A stretch of 64,000 nucleotides of DNA. Source: Pegoplata infirma. Its lineage: Eukaryota; Arthropoda; Insecta; Diptera; Anthomyiidae. A program made the position numbers and the translations under genes. This document shows positions 35,413 to 45,675 of the stretch, piece after piece. A model generated the notes under the pieces. It did not search any database, was not told the origin of the DNA, and was given only the letters and a program-made list of their open reading frames with translations. The stretch lies in assembly GCA_963921195.1 (NCBI GenBank), contig OY992536.1, forward strand, positions 329,609,038-329,673,037, in the 5' to 3' direction. Each line of letters opens with the position of its first letter. Within the stretch, counting starts at the first letter, position 1.

Positions 35413-35904
35413 ACAGAACTCCCCTACGGACCAGAAAATTAACCATCAAAAGTCGTACGGAGGCGTATGAGTCATATCGTATTTCATCCATTAAAATATC
35501 AATCATACGCTATGCTATGTAAGTATTTTTAATGGTTATTTTTAAGGTGAATTAAAAAATAATACTACTACTTTTGTATAACAAAATGTTGATTTTTTCC
35601 ATCAATACACTATGGTTCCAAATGCATATTTTTTTGCAGAAATTATAAAAACAAATTTACAGAACTCCCCTACGGACCAGAAAATTAACTATCAAAAGTC
35701 GTACGGAGGCGTATGAGTCATATCGTATTTCATCCATTAAAATATCAATCATACGCTATGCTATGTAAGTATTTTTAATGGTTATTTTTAAGGTGAATTA
35801 AAAAATAATACTACTACTTTTGTATAACAAAATGTTGATTTTTTCCATCAATACACTATGGTTCCAAATGCATATTTTTTTGCAGAAATTATAAAAACAA
35901 ATTT
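35413..35904. repeat. Near-identical 246-bp tandem duplication
   Basis: 35413-35658 and 35659-35904 are direct repeats starting ACAGAACTCCCCTACGG. I could see only one difference (AACCATC versus AACTATC). Each includes the first 50 bp of the Transib-like MITE, so the duplication happened after that insertion and must be recent, unless it is an assembly artefact. Confidence 0.9.
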
Positions 35905-36674
35905 AACAAATTTCCAAAATCTTATACAGTTTCTCAATGGTAACACTCCAAGCCATTAAGAAAGTATAATGAAAAAAATTTGATGGCAATAATGTCAGTC
36001 TGCCAGGGTTTCAAAGTTTATAGTTTTAAGGCGTATTATTAAATCGGGATCAAAACCATATTACAATTATACTAACAGCAAATGGGAAAAAATAAAATTA
36101 TAAAAAGGCCAAAAAGGAAAATTGAAGCCCAAGGAAAGTAGTTCTTATTAAAAACTCAAATTTTTAGTTCCATGCATCTTTGGCGTTATTCCTGGGGGTT
36201 GCAGTTTTAAGGATTTTGAAGCCAAAATAGCCTATATCTTTCGTGGACAAAAAGTTGTGTTTAGGCACGAACTTGCATGAGTCTTTAAATGTGAAAGTGT
36301 TTTCTAGATGGTCTATTTAATACTAAAATTGACATCTAGCCAGCATTTTTCGGCAAACTCTCACAATTGCCATTTTAGATTAGCACAAATTTCGGCAAAA
36401 TTTTCGGTTTTTTGCGTGACAAATCTTTAAATTTTTTTTAACTATAACTGACTACTAGAAAGATATTATTGTTGATAATTTAAAAAAAAAAAAAAAATCA
36501 AAAAAAATTCAAAAAAAATTTCCGAAAACAAATTTTTTTTTCAATTTTTTTTTTTTTTCGAAAATCATTCTTTGATTGCGTTAAGAGATAAAAAATCATT
36601 CCAGATTCAAAATTAGCGACTTTGCTTCATTTTTGGAATTTATGCCAAAAAAAAATTGATTTGGAACCATAGTG
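35854..36674. mobile_element. Transib-like MITE, copy 2
   Basis: An 821-bp element with CACTATGGTTCCAAAT ends and a 5-bp duplication CAATA (35849-35853 and 36675-36679). It matches 14713-15535 in reverse orientation across almost its whole length. A stub of its left end also lies at 35608-35658, made by the tandem duplication. Ends and target length fit the Transib superfamily. Confidence 0.8.
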
Positions 36675-36679
36675 CAATA

Positions 36680-38504
36680 TGGGCTTGATGAATATTCATT
36701 TTTGTTTAGGTCTTTTAAAAATGTAAAAAATTAACACAGATCGATGATTTTTGTTTTATTAAGTTCTCAAATTTGAATATGAATAAGATGGAAATTATTT
36801 TCTTTAATTATTTTTAAGTTGATTTAACATAAAAAATAGTTTTTTTAAGGAAAATAAAATAATAGTCGATATTAATTTCTTTTTGGTTGGACCCATTGAA
36901 TTGAATATATTGTTTTATGTTTTACGTTAAGTTTTTCCGTTGTACACTGAATTTATTTATGCTTGTAAGACCTCTGTTTAAGAGAACTATTTTTAGTTTC
37001 TTTGAGTTTTGAATTTCAACTAACTTGTCAAAATGCAATTGAAGTATTCGAATTTTAAGCTAAATGGTAAATATCCTAATAATCTGTGAATTTTAGTCCA
37101 TTATTTATTTGCGAACACTGAAAAAGAAAATTTTTGTAAATATAAAAAATAGAAACTTTTAAAATTATTTTTTGCTACCTCCTATTTATTTTTCCTAGTG
37201 AAAATAACGATCTTTTTTGAAATTTTACAATGTTTTTATATGCTCTTTACCAAAAAAAAATTTAAATTTACAACTTTTTGACGTGTTAATAATTATAAGA
37301 AATTTACTAGAGTTTGTGCCACCTTCTATTTTACGAAAATTCTTTGTAAAAATTACGAGCATTTTTGTAATTTTACAAGCTTTTTTCCAATAAAATTGTA
37401 AATTTACAACTTTTTTGACGCGATCAAACTTGCAAGGAATTCTCGTAATTTTAGTAGATTTTTTTGGTAAAATTAATTTTTAAACTTGGACATTTAAGAA
37501 AAAAATTATAAAATTACAAAAAAAAAAATAATTTCTGATAAAATTTTTTTCTTAAAAAACAAGGAAAACTCTCAAATATTGCAAAAATGGGATAACGAGA
37601 CTTTTTCTAGTAATTTTACAAAGGCTATTTTTTTTTTTTTTTGTGTAAGAGTGATTTTTCTTGACTTGTTTCCCCTTATAGTCTTTAGAAAGTTTAATGT
37701 TTAACATAATAAATTTGATGTTCCTACTAAAAATTATTTACCAATTGATCTGAAAGTTCTTGTCATATGGATGGTTAAAAGAAGTCATTTCTCAAAAAAA
37801 TACTTAAATATGTGAGAAAATTATTGGAAAATAGTCAGAAATACAGAAGTTCCAAATAGTCAGAGACTACAGATCCCCTGACTTTAGAATGCTACGAAGA
37901 GATACATATTACTTAAGTGGGAAAATGTGCAGGAGAAATGATTATAACATAATTTTATTCACTTAAGTACACCATTATTCATTTAAAAAATACAACTGCA
38001 ACACAAATATGAGTAATTAAGTATTAATTTTCAAAAAATCTTGTTAGGCCTTTGAAGGGTGAAAAATGGTTAATATGGCTGTAATTTTTGAAACCTTCGT
38101 TTAGTTGTTATTGTAATAAATTAATTTTAAGAGTTCGTTTTATTATTAAATATATCGATTGTATGAAGTTTCGTTTATATGCTTCAAGAATTTGATAAAA
38201 AAAAAAAATTAAAATGAAAAAGTTGTTTAAACAAAATCAAAATGTAGCGTTATTGCTTAAAATTCTTAAACAACTTCATTTAAGACGGCTTTTTCTCATA
38301 ACCATTATTCGAAATCGGCTGCCACGATACAGGGAAAACGGCTGAATCGTTTTGAATCTGTTTTTTTTCCAGTTTCTAGAAAATTAAAAACGGTAGTCTT
38401 TAAAGAAGATCTTTTTCCAATTATTAATTTAATTTTTTATTATAGCAAAAAAAAAAAAAAGCATTTGATTTGAGTATTTGTTGATATGAAATAATTGAAT
38501 GTTG
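36680..38504. other. AT-rich region with fragments of dispersed repeats
   Basis: Text near 37555-37650 (CTTTTTCTAGTAATTTTACAA) recurs at 16300 and 46240, so a degraded repeat is present. No ends or genes were identified. Confidence 0.35.
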
Positions 38505-38808
38505 ATATATTTCATAACAAACCCCTAAAGGCTTTTTTAAGATTAACGCTTGATTTTTTTTACACGCATTTAAAGTTGGAGAACTTTTATTATAATTATA
38601 ATACTAATTGATTGAAACTAGAGTTTGCAAAAAATCGAGATATTTCATAATCGCGATTAAAAAAATAACCGTTAATGGCGATTATCGATTAATCGAGTTT
38701 TTTAAATGAATATGATTGCAATAGTATATTTTTAAAAAACTATTTTAAAATTTACACTTCAGAATGTACGAAAATAGAAAAATAAATATTTTTTGCAATA
38801 AAATTATC

Positions 38809-39410
38809 TTTCCACACCAAATGTCCTGCGAAAAAAACATATGTCCCATGAATGTCTGAATATGTGGTATGGATAGCACTATATGAAACAAAGAAAATTG
38901 CGTTTTTGGTTTTCAATTTTTTAAAAACTGGGCTAATGAGGCGTGGTTAAATATTGGAAAAATTGTCAAAATTGTGTCGAGTTCTCGTGATTAAATATTT
39001 ATCAAATTTACGAAATGCACCACAATCGCAAAAATTAACTTTTTTAAATTTAAAATTTTTTAATTTTTTTATTTTGGAAATTTTTCGGAAACCGTTCTGA
39101 AAGTTAATTTTTCAAAAAAGTAAATTTATCAAAAATCCGGCTATATTTTTTTTAAGTTTAGATGTTTGTCTATTCACACAAAAAAATTTGGGTGGGCATT
39201 TTTCGAGAAAATAGCATTTGAATATTAGATTTCATAAAAAATCTGTAATTCTCTTGTACTTTATTGTGTCAACACGTATGAGTAACGAAAATTCATTAGA
39301 TTCATTAGACTCATACGCGGTGTTGAAATTATAAAATACAAGAGAATTATAAAATTTTTCTGAAATCCAATATTCAAATGCGATTTTCTCGAAAAATACG
39401 AAAAATGCGC
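38809..39410. mobile_element. Diverged copy of the 7305 palindrome
   Basis: It starts at CCACACCAAATGTCC, lacking the first TGAGGCATT, and follows 7320-7850 (GGATAGCACTATATG, AACTGGGCTAATGAGGCGTGG). It turns around near 39290 into a short right arm that breaks at about 39410. Incomplete at both ends. Confidence 0.7.
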
Positions 39411-39668
39411 TCCTGCATTTTTTAAAGAAAGTACGTGTTGTAATTTTAATTTCTTAGGGTCGTAAAATTGGTAGCAAAATGTACTTTTAGTTCTTTTCAT
39501 ATTTTATTAAATAACGATCCTAGACTCTTGAAATTTGTAATGAAGAATCCTTTGGAAAAAAAAAAATAATCCACAAAAATTACTTTTATGTGTATATATT
39601 TGGGCGTCCCGAAAATAATAATCTTTCAAATTTCGTGCAGAATACCTGACAATGGCCACTTAAGAGCT

Positions 39669-39808
39669 GGGGGCTAATTACGTAACTTGATAATCGAAAA
39701 TCGTCATCGTTAGCTCATTATTCTATTACCATAAAATGACACTATATGGTAATGGAATAACGATGGAAACGATACGATTGACTACTATCAAGTTACATAA
39801 TTACCCCC
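39669..39808. mobile_element. 140-bp palindromic MITE
   Basis: Ends GGGGGCTAATTACGTAACTT and complement (AAGTTACATAATTACCCCC) are inverted, with an inner stem around ATTCCATTACCAT. Target duplication is not clear. Confidence 0.7.
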
Positions 39809-40671
39809 TGATTGTGTGAAAATTTATAAGGAAATTTAGAAGAGCGTCTTCAGTCTGCAACCTGAGAAAAATTGCGTTTTTTGATTAAACTTCATGGCTG
39901 AATTTTTTAACCAAATCCAGCCAAATCCTTTTGGATTATTTTTAAAACAAAATTGGGGTTACTAAGATGAAAATTTGAATTTTACTTTAAATTTCAATTA
40001 CTTTTACAAGAAACAATGGAAAGAGAAATTGCAAATAAGTTAAATGAATTGTGGGCCAATATAATATATTTTAAAATCGTTATAAAAACAGTGTATTTCA
40101 TATAAAATGATTAATCGTAATCGCATGATTTTTTTGTCAATCATACGCAACGTTGCTCAGTGTTTTATTTTCAATAATTTGGGTCTTCAGTAAGTAGGTA
40201 CTGAATCGATTGCAGCGAATTTATACCGGTAGCTATGTAATTTCGGGTTTAAGTTTGGACGCTGGACCGTACATGTCCAATAAGGGCTCCACAAGGGACC
40301 TCTAGTAGGACATGCTGTGTACACAAAAATGTTAAATGCATTACAATTACCGAATTAAATGCGTGTTAAAAAATTCTAGCGCTGAACTGAAAAAATCCCT
40401 TAAGGGTTAAAATTTCAACTGTCATTTGCTTTTGGTTTCATCGTATTCCGGTTCAAAAAGTCCGATTTTGTATCACTGTGAAATCAGCACAAAACCTAAC
40501 TTTTTGCATTAGACAGTTTCTGTAATTTTGTTATGCGGAAACTTTCGGTAAATTATTTTTTTTTCAAAATTTTTGAAAAGATGTGAAAAAAACTGTTTCT
40601 GTAAAGTATTTAATGGATTGAAAGTTTTTGAATTTGAAGTGTCAAAAGCACCCATATTTTAAAATGGTGTG

Positions 40672-40853
40672 ATCACACAAAAAAAAATTAAAAAAATCGT
40701 GCCAGTTTTTGGTTTAATTACAACCTATAAAGTGGTTTTGAATAACTTACTAAAGTTTTTGCTCTAAAAAACTTAGGTAAATTATCCAAAACCACTTTAT
40801 AGGTTGTATTATCCCCAAAACGAACACATTTATTCTTATATTTTTTGTGTGAT
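40672..40853. mobile_element. 182-bp MITE with ATCACACAAAAAA ends
   Basis: Ends ATCACACAAAAAA and TTTTTTGTGTGAT are inverted copies. Inside, ACAACCTATAAAGTGGTTTTG near 40720-40740 and its complement near 40788-40807 form a second stem. It is absent from Z copy 1. Confidence 0.75.
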
Positions 40854-41336
40854 ATTTCATAAATAAAACGACTTTAAAGTTATACAAAATAGAAAACAAT
40901 TAATTGACAACTGCTTTAGAATATTTCAATAAAAATGCTGAAGAAACAATTTTTTTCCAGATAACAGGACACCAGAAAAATAACCATCAGACAGTGTTGC
41001 CAGTAGATATTTTAAAAAATACCTACACTTATCAAAAAATTCCTAATTTCCCTATTTTGAAAAAAAAAATTCCCCTACAATTTATCCCTACATTAAATTA
41101 TACAAATTTCTCTAAAACAGAATTTTTTCATCATATGAAATATTGTTATAGTATTTTATTGTTATATCTGTTCTTAAAAGGTCCGTTGTGATACCGCGGA
41201 ACAGTAATAGTTTCCCCTAATAGTCCCTGCCGTTAAACCAATTTGAACTTCTTATGAAACTCCTAAGATATTGAATTTTGACATCCGACAAATCAGAATG
41301 ATCGTGCAGTTCCCTAGATCACAGTGAAGCAAGTCT

Positions 41337-41348
41337 CTGACTTGATGT
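41337..41348. repeat. LINE target-site duplication, left copy
   Basis: CTGACTTGATGT here is repeated at 45664-45675. The 12-bp duplication brackets the LINE and confirms that the sequence between them arrived as one insertion, before the Helitron entered. Confidence 0.9.
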
Positions 41349-41365
41349 TAGGTTAGGTTAGGTTA
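41349..41365 (-). repeat. LINE 3' tail: about three AACCT units
   Basis: In LINE sense the element ends in roughly three AACCT units (TTAGG in plus orientation) rather than poly(A), directly against the target duplication. It resembles insect telomere repeats in sequence, but its position at the LINE end shows it is the tail. Confidence 0.85.
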
Positions 41366-41373
41366 TGAAGGAT

Positions 41374-41395
41374 GACGCTGGCGGAAACCAGCGTC
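41374..41395 (-). other. LINE 3' UTR stem-loop
   Basis: GACGCTGG and CCAGCGTC form a perfect 8-bp stem with a 6-nt loop, a few bases from the tail. Several LINE families need such a 3' stem-loop for recognition of their RNA by the RT, so this is a plausible recognition site. Confidence 0.7.
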
Positions 41396-41473
41396 CATAG
41401 AGGCCACGTGATGGCCCATTATGATTCCTTTAATTCTTTTCCCTCTTCTCTGTTTAGTCCTAAGTTGTTCGCC

Positions 41474-43060
41474 TTATGCGTCCCATTTTGATGCTTTAAT
41501 AAACGCCAGTAGAGTCCAAGGATTTGTGCCCCGAAGTTCTGATAAATTCTGAAAAATATAAGAACCAAAAATTTTAAATCTTCTAAATGATAGTGCAGGG
41601 CATTCGCATAAGAAATGGTAGGTGTCTTCTACAGATTCCCTGCACCATCTGCATGTATCATCATTTCTTATTCTAATTGTTACCATGTGTTTACCCAATG
41701 TGTTATGACCAGTAATGAGGTTAACTGTAGCTCTAAGTTGCTTCCTGTTCATATCCAAAAGAACTTTGCTGTGTTTTAACAGGCTTTCATCCCATAATAA
41801 TTTCGTCTGTACACTTCGATCAGAGCTGGACCATTTATTCAACCAAATCGCCCTTGAGTCCAATCTTATTTTCTGACAGAAAATAGAGAGTGGAGGGAAC
41901 ACCTCAGATTCTGCTGTTTCCTGTGCGAGTTCCGCTCCCCGTCGTGCAAGCTCATCGGCTCTCTCGTTTCCCAGAATATCTTTGTGTCCAGGTACCCAGC
42001 ACAGAGTAATATTATGCTGCTCGCTAAGAACCTTAAGCTCTCTGTGGCAGCGGCTGACTACCTTAGATCTGATATCATCACTTTTCAACGCCATTAAAGC
42101 AGCTTGACTATCAATGAAGAAACCAATATCGCATCTGTATATTGGTAACATTGAAATATGCTCAGCTGCCTTGGCTATCGCATATACTTCGGCTTGAAAG
42201 ATACTACAATCGTTGTCCAGACGGTAGGACTCATTTAGGTTAAGCTCCATGCAGTGAAAGCCACTACCGGTGCCCGTCGACATTTTGGAACCATCAGTAA
42301 ACACGTTAATTTGTTGAAGTTTTACTCTACTATTAAGCCAATCATCTAGTGAAGGAATCACAATTTTCAGTCTACCATCAGTAACGTTATGTGGGATATC
42401 ATAATCCGTTCTTGTACTCCGTTCAAAACTACCGATAATCTTCGTGTGTCGAACCTGTCTGTTTTTCATAGATCCCGTTTGAATTAGTCTATTTAGGGCA
42501 GTTTTTGCATTTTCCTTAATGAAAAGATTAAGCGGTGTCATATCCAGAAGCACTTCTAAAGCTTCGGTTGATGTTGTCTTCATTGCGCCTGTAATACTTA
42601 ACAACGCAATTCTATTCACTCGTTTGATTGAGTCAGCATGAGTCCTATATTCAATGACCGGCCACCATACATGACCACCATAAGTTAGCACTGGTCGGAC
42701 GACCGCAGTAAATAACCAATGGAAGAGCTTAGGTTTCAAACCCCATTTCTTCCCGACTAATCTTTGACAAGAGTATAGCGCAGCGTAAGCCTTCTTAATT
42801 CGTTCCTTTAAATTTAACGTCCAAGTTAGTTTTCTGTCTAGTATTACCCCCAAGAATTTAGCTGAATCCGAGAGCTTCAAGCTTACGCCGTTCAGTTTCG
42901 GGAGGTCAAAACTAGGTATCAATCTTTTCCCTGTAAATAAAACCATTTCTGTCTTAACCGGATTTATCTTCAGACCGCATTCCTCAGCCCATACTGAAAG
43001 CATATTCAAGGAGCTTTCAATTCTATCTGAGATTGTGCTCAGACATTTTCCTAAAGACAT
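41474..43060 (-). pseudogene. LINE polyprotein, C-terminal part: RT thumb, RNase H, CCHC knuckle
   Basis: A 528-codon open frame ending at TAA (41474-41476). It starts just after the YADD motif, because the Helitron cuts the gene there; the apparent ATG is formed at the junction and is not a true start. Residues 29-43 (GLKINPVKTEMVLFT) and 68-80 (KFLGVILDRKLTW) are the conserved RT segments following the active site. RNase H spans about 250-375: Asp256 in TDGS, Glu291 in QAEVYAI, Asp317 in IDSQAAL, His359 in WVPGHK and Asp369 in GNERADELA, so all catalytic residues are kept. A CCHC knuckle follows with Cys460, Cys463, His472 and Cys477. The protein would copy the element's RNA at a nicked target and remove the RNA strand. 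It cannot be produced here since the gene is truncated and split. Confidence 0.9.
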
Positions 43061-43091
43061 CCCTATTAATATTATAAATCTGATTGTTGGT

Positions 43092-43140
43092 TTGTCTGTC
43101 TGTCTGTCTTTCTGTCTGTCTGTCTGTCTGTCTGTCTGTT
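43092..43140 (+). repeat. (TGTC)n microsatellite at the Helitron 5' end
   Basis: About twelve TGTC/CTGT units with one variant (CTTT) lie directly inside the Helitron 5' end. Microsatellites next to Helitron ends are common in insects. Confidence 0.9.
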
Positions 43141-45060
43141 CCGCAATAAGTAAAGATCGGCTTAACCGATTTTCATGAAATTTTCACCACAGATAGTACT
43201 AACCGAGGCGGGAACTATAGGCCATAAGAGACCGCGATCGGACAAAGGGGCGTAAAATGCCACGCCCCTTTGTACCATGCTGAAGCTATATCTGCCTGTC
43301 CGGCAATAACAGAAAAATGGCTTAACCGATTTTCATGAAATTTTCACCCCAGATGGTATTAACCGAGGCGGGAACTGTAGGCCATAAGCGACCGCGATCG
43401 GACAAAGGGGCGTAAAATGCCACGCCCCTTTGTACCATGCTGAAGCTATATCTGCCTGTTCCGCAATAAGTAAAGAACGGTTTAACCCATTTTCATGAAA
43501 TTTTCACCACAGATAGTACTAACCGAGGCGGGAACTATAGGTCGTAAGCGACAGCGATCGGATAAAGGGGCGTAAAATGCCACGCCCCTTTGTACCATGC
43601 TGAAGCTATATCTGCCTGTCCGGCAATAACAGAAAAACGGCTTAACCGATTTTCATGAAATTTTCACCACAGATAGTACTAACCGAGGCGGGAGCTATAG
43701 GCCATAAGCAACCGCGATCGGACATAGGGGCGTAAAATGCAACGCCCCTTTGTACCATGTTAAAGATATAACTGCCTGTCCGGCAACAACAGAAAAACGG
43801 CTGAATCGATTTTCATGAAATTCTCACCAGAGATAGAAAAATCCGCGATCGGTAAAAATGGGGGTAAAATGCCACGCCCCTTTGTACCATGCTGAAGCTA
43901 TATCTGCCTGGCGGAAATTATGAGCCACAATAGAGGGCGATGGAAACAAGGGGCGTAAAATGTCATGCCCCTTTTTATTACACTGCAAGTTATTTCTTGC
44001 TTTTCCGAAATTACGCTTAAACGGCTGAGCTGTTTTTCATGAAATTTTCACCACAGATAGTATAAACCGAAGCGAAAACTATGAGCCACAATAGAGGGCG
44101 ATCAAAAATAAGGCGTAAAATGGCACGCCCCTTTGTATTACATTGAACGTTATTTCTTCCTGTTCCGTAATCACGCATAAACGGCTGAACCGATTTTAGT
44201 GAAATTTTTACCAATGATAGTACTAACCGAAGAGAAAACTATAGATTATAAATAGAGCGCATTTGCACAAAGAGGCGGAAAATGTCACGCCTCTTTGGCA
44301 CGCCCCTTTGTACTATACTGAACGTTTTTCGGAATGTTCCGCAATCATGCTTAAACGACTATACCGATTTAAATAAAAAATAATATAGCACGCCCCTTTT
44401 TATTTTATTAGATTAGGTCTGTTCCTTAATATTGCTTAAACTACTAAGCCGATTTTAACAAAACATTTTCCAAAGACAGTACTAACAGAGGCGGGAACTT
44501 TAGTCTGTATCAACTGCAACGTCTTTTGCAATGTACTGAAAGTTTATTCTGCCTTTACGTAATCAGGCTTAAACGGCAAACCCGATGTTATTATAATTTT
44601 TACCACACCTATTTAGTACTTATTGAGGCGGAAACTATGGACAATTTATTTTTGTCGGATCCGTATTCACGCGTTAATGGTGAAACAAATTTAAAAACAA
44701 TTTTCACCATAGATGGTATTTACCGTGTCGATCGGGCCAAGGGGCTTAAAATGCAGCACCCCTTTGTATTAAATTAAAAAATATTTTTTTCTGTATAATG
44801 GCACGCCACTTTTTAGGCAATATTAAACAGCGACTGATAAAAAGGCATAAAATGGCACGCCCCTTTGTACTTTAGTGAGAGTTATGTCTGCCTGTTCCGC
44901 GAACGTGGAAACACTGCTGAGCAAATTTAATTACAATTTTTTTCACCAGCTAACCAATAGGGGAACTATAGGTCACATGAGACCAAAATTTAACTAAATG
45001 CGTAAAATGCCTCTCCCACTTGAACTTCAGTGAAAGTTATGTCTTTATTGAAGTTTTCAC
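43141..45060 (+). repeat. Satellite array in the Helitron, 160-bp period
   Basis: The word CGTAAAATGC recurs at 43251, 43411, 43571 and 43731, exactly 160 bp apart, then at shortened, diverging units towards the 3' end (near 43863, 43954, 44114, 44737, 44845). Each unit includes CGGCTTAACCGATTTTCATG, CACAGATAGTACTAACCGAG and the palindrome-like GGGGCGTAAAATGCCACGCC. Units are most alike near the 5' end, suggesting recent unit amplification there. Confidence 0.9.
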
Positions 45061-45295
45061 CACATAAAGTGCTAACCGAGGAGGGAGATGTAGGTTCCTT
45101 TTAAAAGCCATTAAAGAAATACATTAATAAATATTAAAGAAATACATTAATATTAGGATTGTTCCCATGACGGAGTAACACACACATACCATGTTTTCCA
45201 CGCTGAGAAAAATCGAACAAATCGACCAAACCTCAAGTCACGAAGCAGTAATTAAACTGACTAATAAATAACTCATTGATTATATATGTTTTTCA

Positions 45296-45326
45296 ACCCG
45301 GGCAACGCCGGGTGCAAAACAGCTAG
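45296..45326 (+). terminator. Helitron 3' hairpin and CTAG end
   Basis: Stem ACCCGG (45296-45301) and CCGGGT (45308-45313) with loop GCAACG, then nine bases, then CTAG. In Helitrons this hairpin ends rolling-circle replication. Confidence 0.9.
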
Positions 45327-45663
45327 TAATTAATAAATCATCCGCGTAAGCCACCATGGTTAAGCCGTTTCTGTCCAATTTCCGTAGAATTTCATCAACA
45401 ACAAGAAGCCATAATAAAGGAGATATCACGCCCCCTTGTGGAGTGTCCCTCGTTGCTATGGCATGAGTTACAGTATTACCCAATTCTGATGTAATTTTTC
45501 TATGAGTTAGCATCGTCATTAGCCACTTTACAATTGATGCTTCAATTCCAGTTCTAATCAACGCTGAGAGAATAGCATCCGATTTAACATTGTTGAAGGC
45601 ACCTACAATGTCTAAGAAAACTCCTAGTGTATAGTCCTTAAAGGAAAGTGACCTCTCAATGTG
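45327..45663 (-). pseudogene. LINE reverse transcriptase, N-terminal retained part with YADD
   Basis: An open frame of about 112 codons from the LINE's truncated 5' edge. It includes RT motif A (GVFLDIVGAFNNV, catalytic Asp), motif B (TPQGGVISPLLWLLV) and motif C (AYADD), so the catalytic core is present although fingers and everything upstream are lost. It ends at the Helitron, and the codon cut at 45327 is completed at 43059. The two parts are one gene split by the Helitron. Frame inside the Helitron beyond this point is accidental. Confidence 0.9.
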
Positions 45664-45675
45664 CTGACTTGATGT
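45664..45675. repeat. LINE target-site duplication, right copy
   Basis: CTGACTTGATGT, identical to 41337-41348. It marks the 5' truncation point of the LINE. Confidence 0.9.

Larger units (their letters stand above)
34290..36800. repeat. Z-family repeat, copy 1
   Basis: Inverted arms at about 34290-34430 and 34610-34760 share GCAAATGAAAGTT and complement. The text then runs collinearly with copy 2 (38505-46310): ACTGTGAAATCGGCACAAAA, CTGTTTCTGTAAAGTA, AAGTTATACAAAA, and GGCGTATGAGTCATATC all recur in order. Copy 1 is interrupted by a MITE at 34940-35099, duplicated at 35413-35904 and interrupted by the Transib-like MITE at 35854-36674. I do not know the family, and the outer ends are approximate. 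Confidence 0.55.
43060..45326 (+). mobile_element. Non-autonomous Helitron with internal 160-bp satellite
   Basis: It starts with TC (43060-43061, TCCCTATTAATATTATAAA) after an A, and ends with CTAG (45323-45326) before a T: the A/T target and the TC...CTRR ends are Helitron hallmarks. A 6-bp hairpin (ACCCGG/CCGGGT, 45296-45313) sits 9 nt before CTAG. A (TGTC)n microsatellite follows the 5' end, then satellite units fill most of the element. No Rep/helicase gene. Helitrons transpose by rolling circle without target duplication, and here the LINE reading frame resumes exactly across the insertion. Confidence 0.9.
41349..45663 (-). mobile_element. 5'-truncated non-LTR retrotransposon (LINE) with RNase H, split by a Helitron
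   Basis: The element lies on the minus strand between 12-bp duplications. Without the Helitron (43060-45326) it is about 2.05 kb. It lacks ORF1, the endonuclease and the start of the RT, as is usual for target-primed integrations that stop early. Retained are RT motif A to the thumb, RNase H, a CCHC knuckle and a short 3' UTR (41349-41473). The presence of RNase H after RT points to the I/LOA/R1-type group rather than Jockey; the exact clade is not resolved. The 3' end carries a stem-loop and an AACCT-type tail. The frame is open over its full retained length, so the insertion is young. Confidence 0.95.

Noticed and set aside
41349..41365. TTAGG repeats as a telomere or subtelomere remnant
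   Set aside because: The three units abut the target duplication at the 3' end of a LINE and are its tail.
43060..43071. ATG at 43060 (minus strand) as the start of a LINE protein
   Set aside because: The codon is formed by the Helitron junction, and the true reading frame continues from the other side of the insertion.
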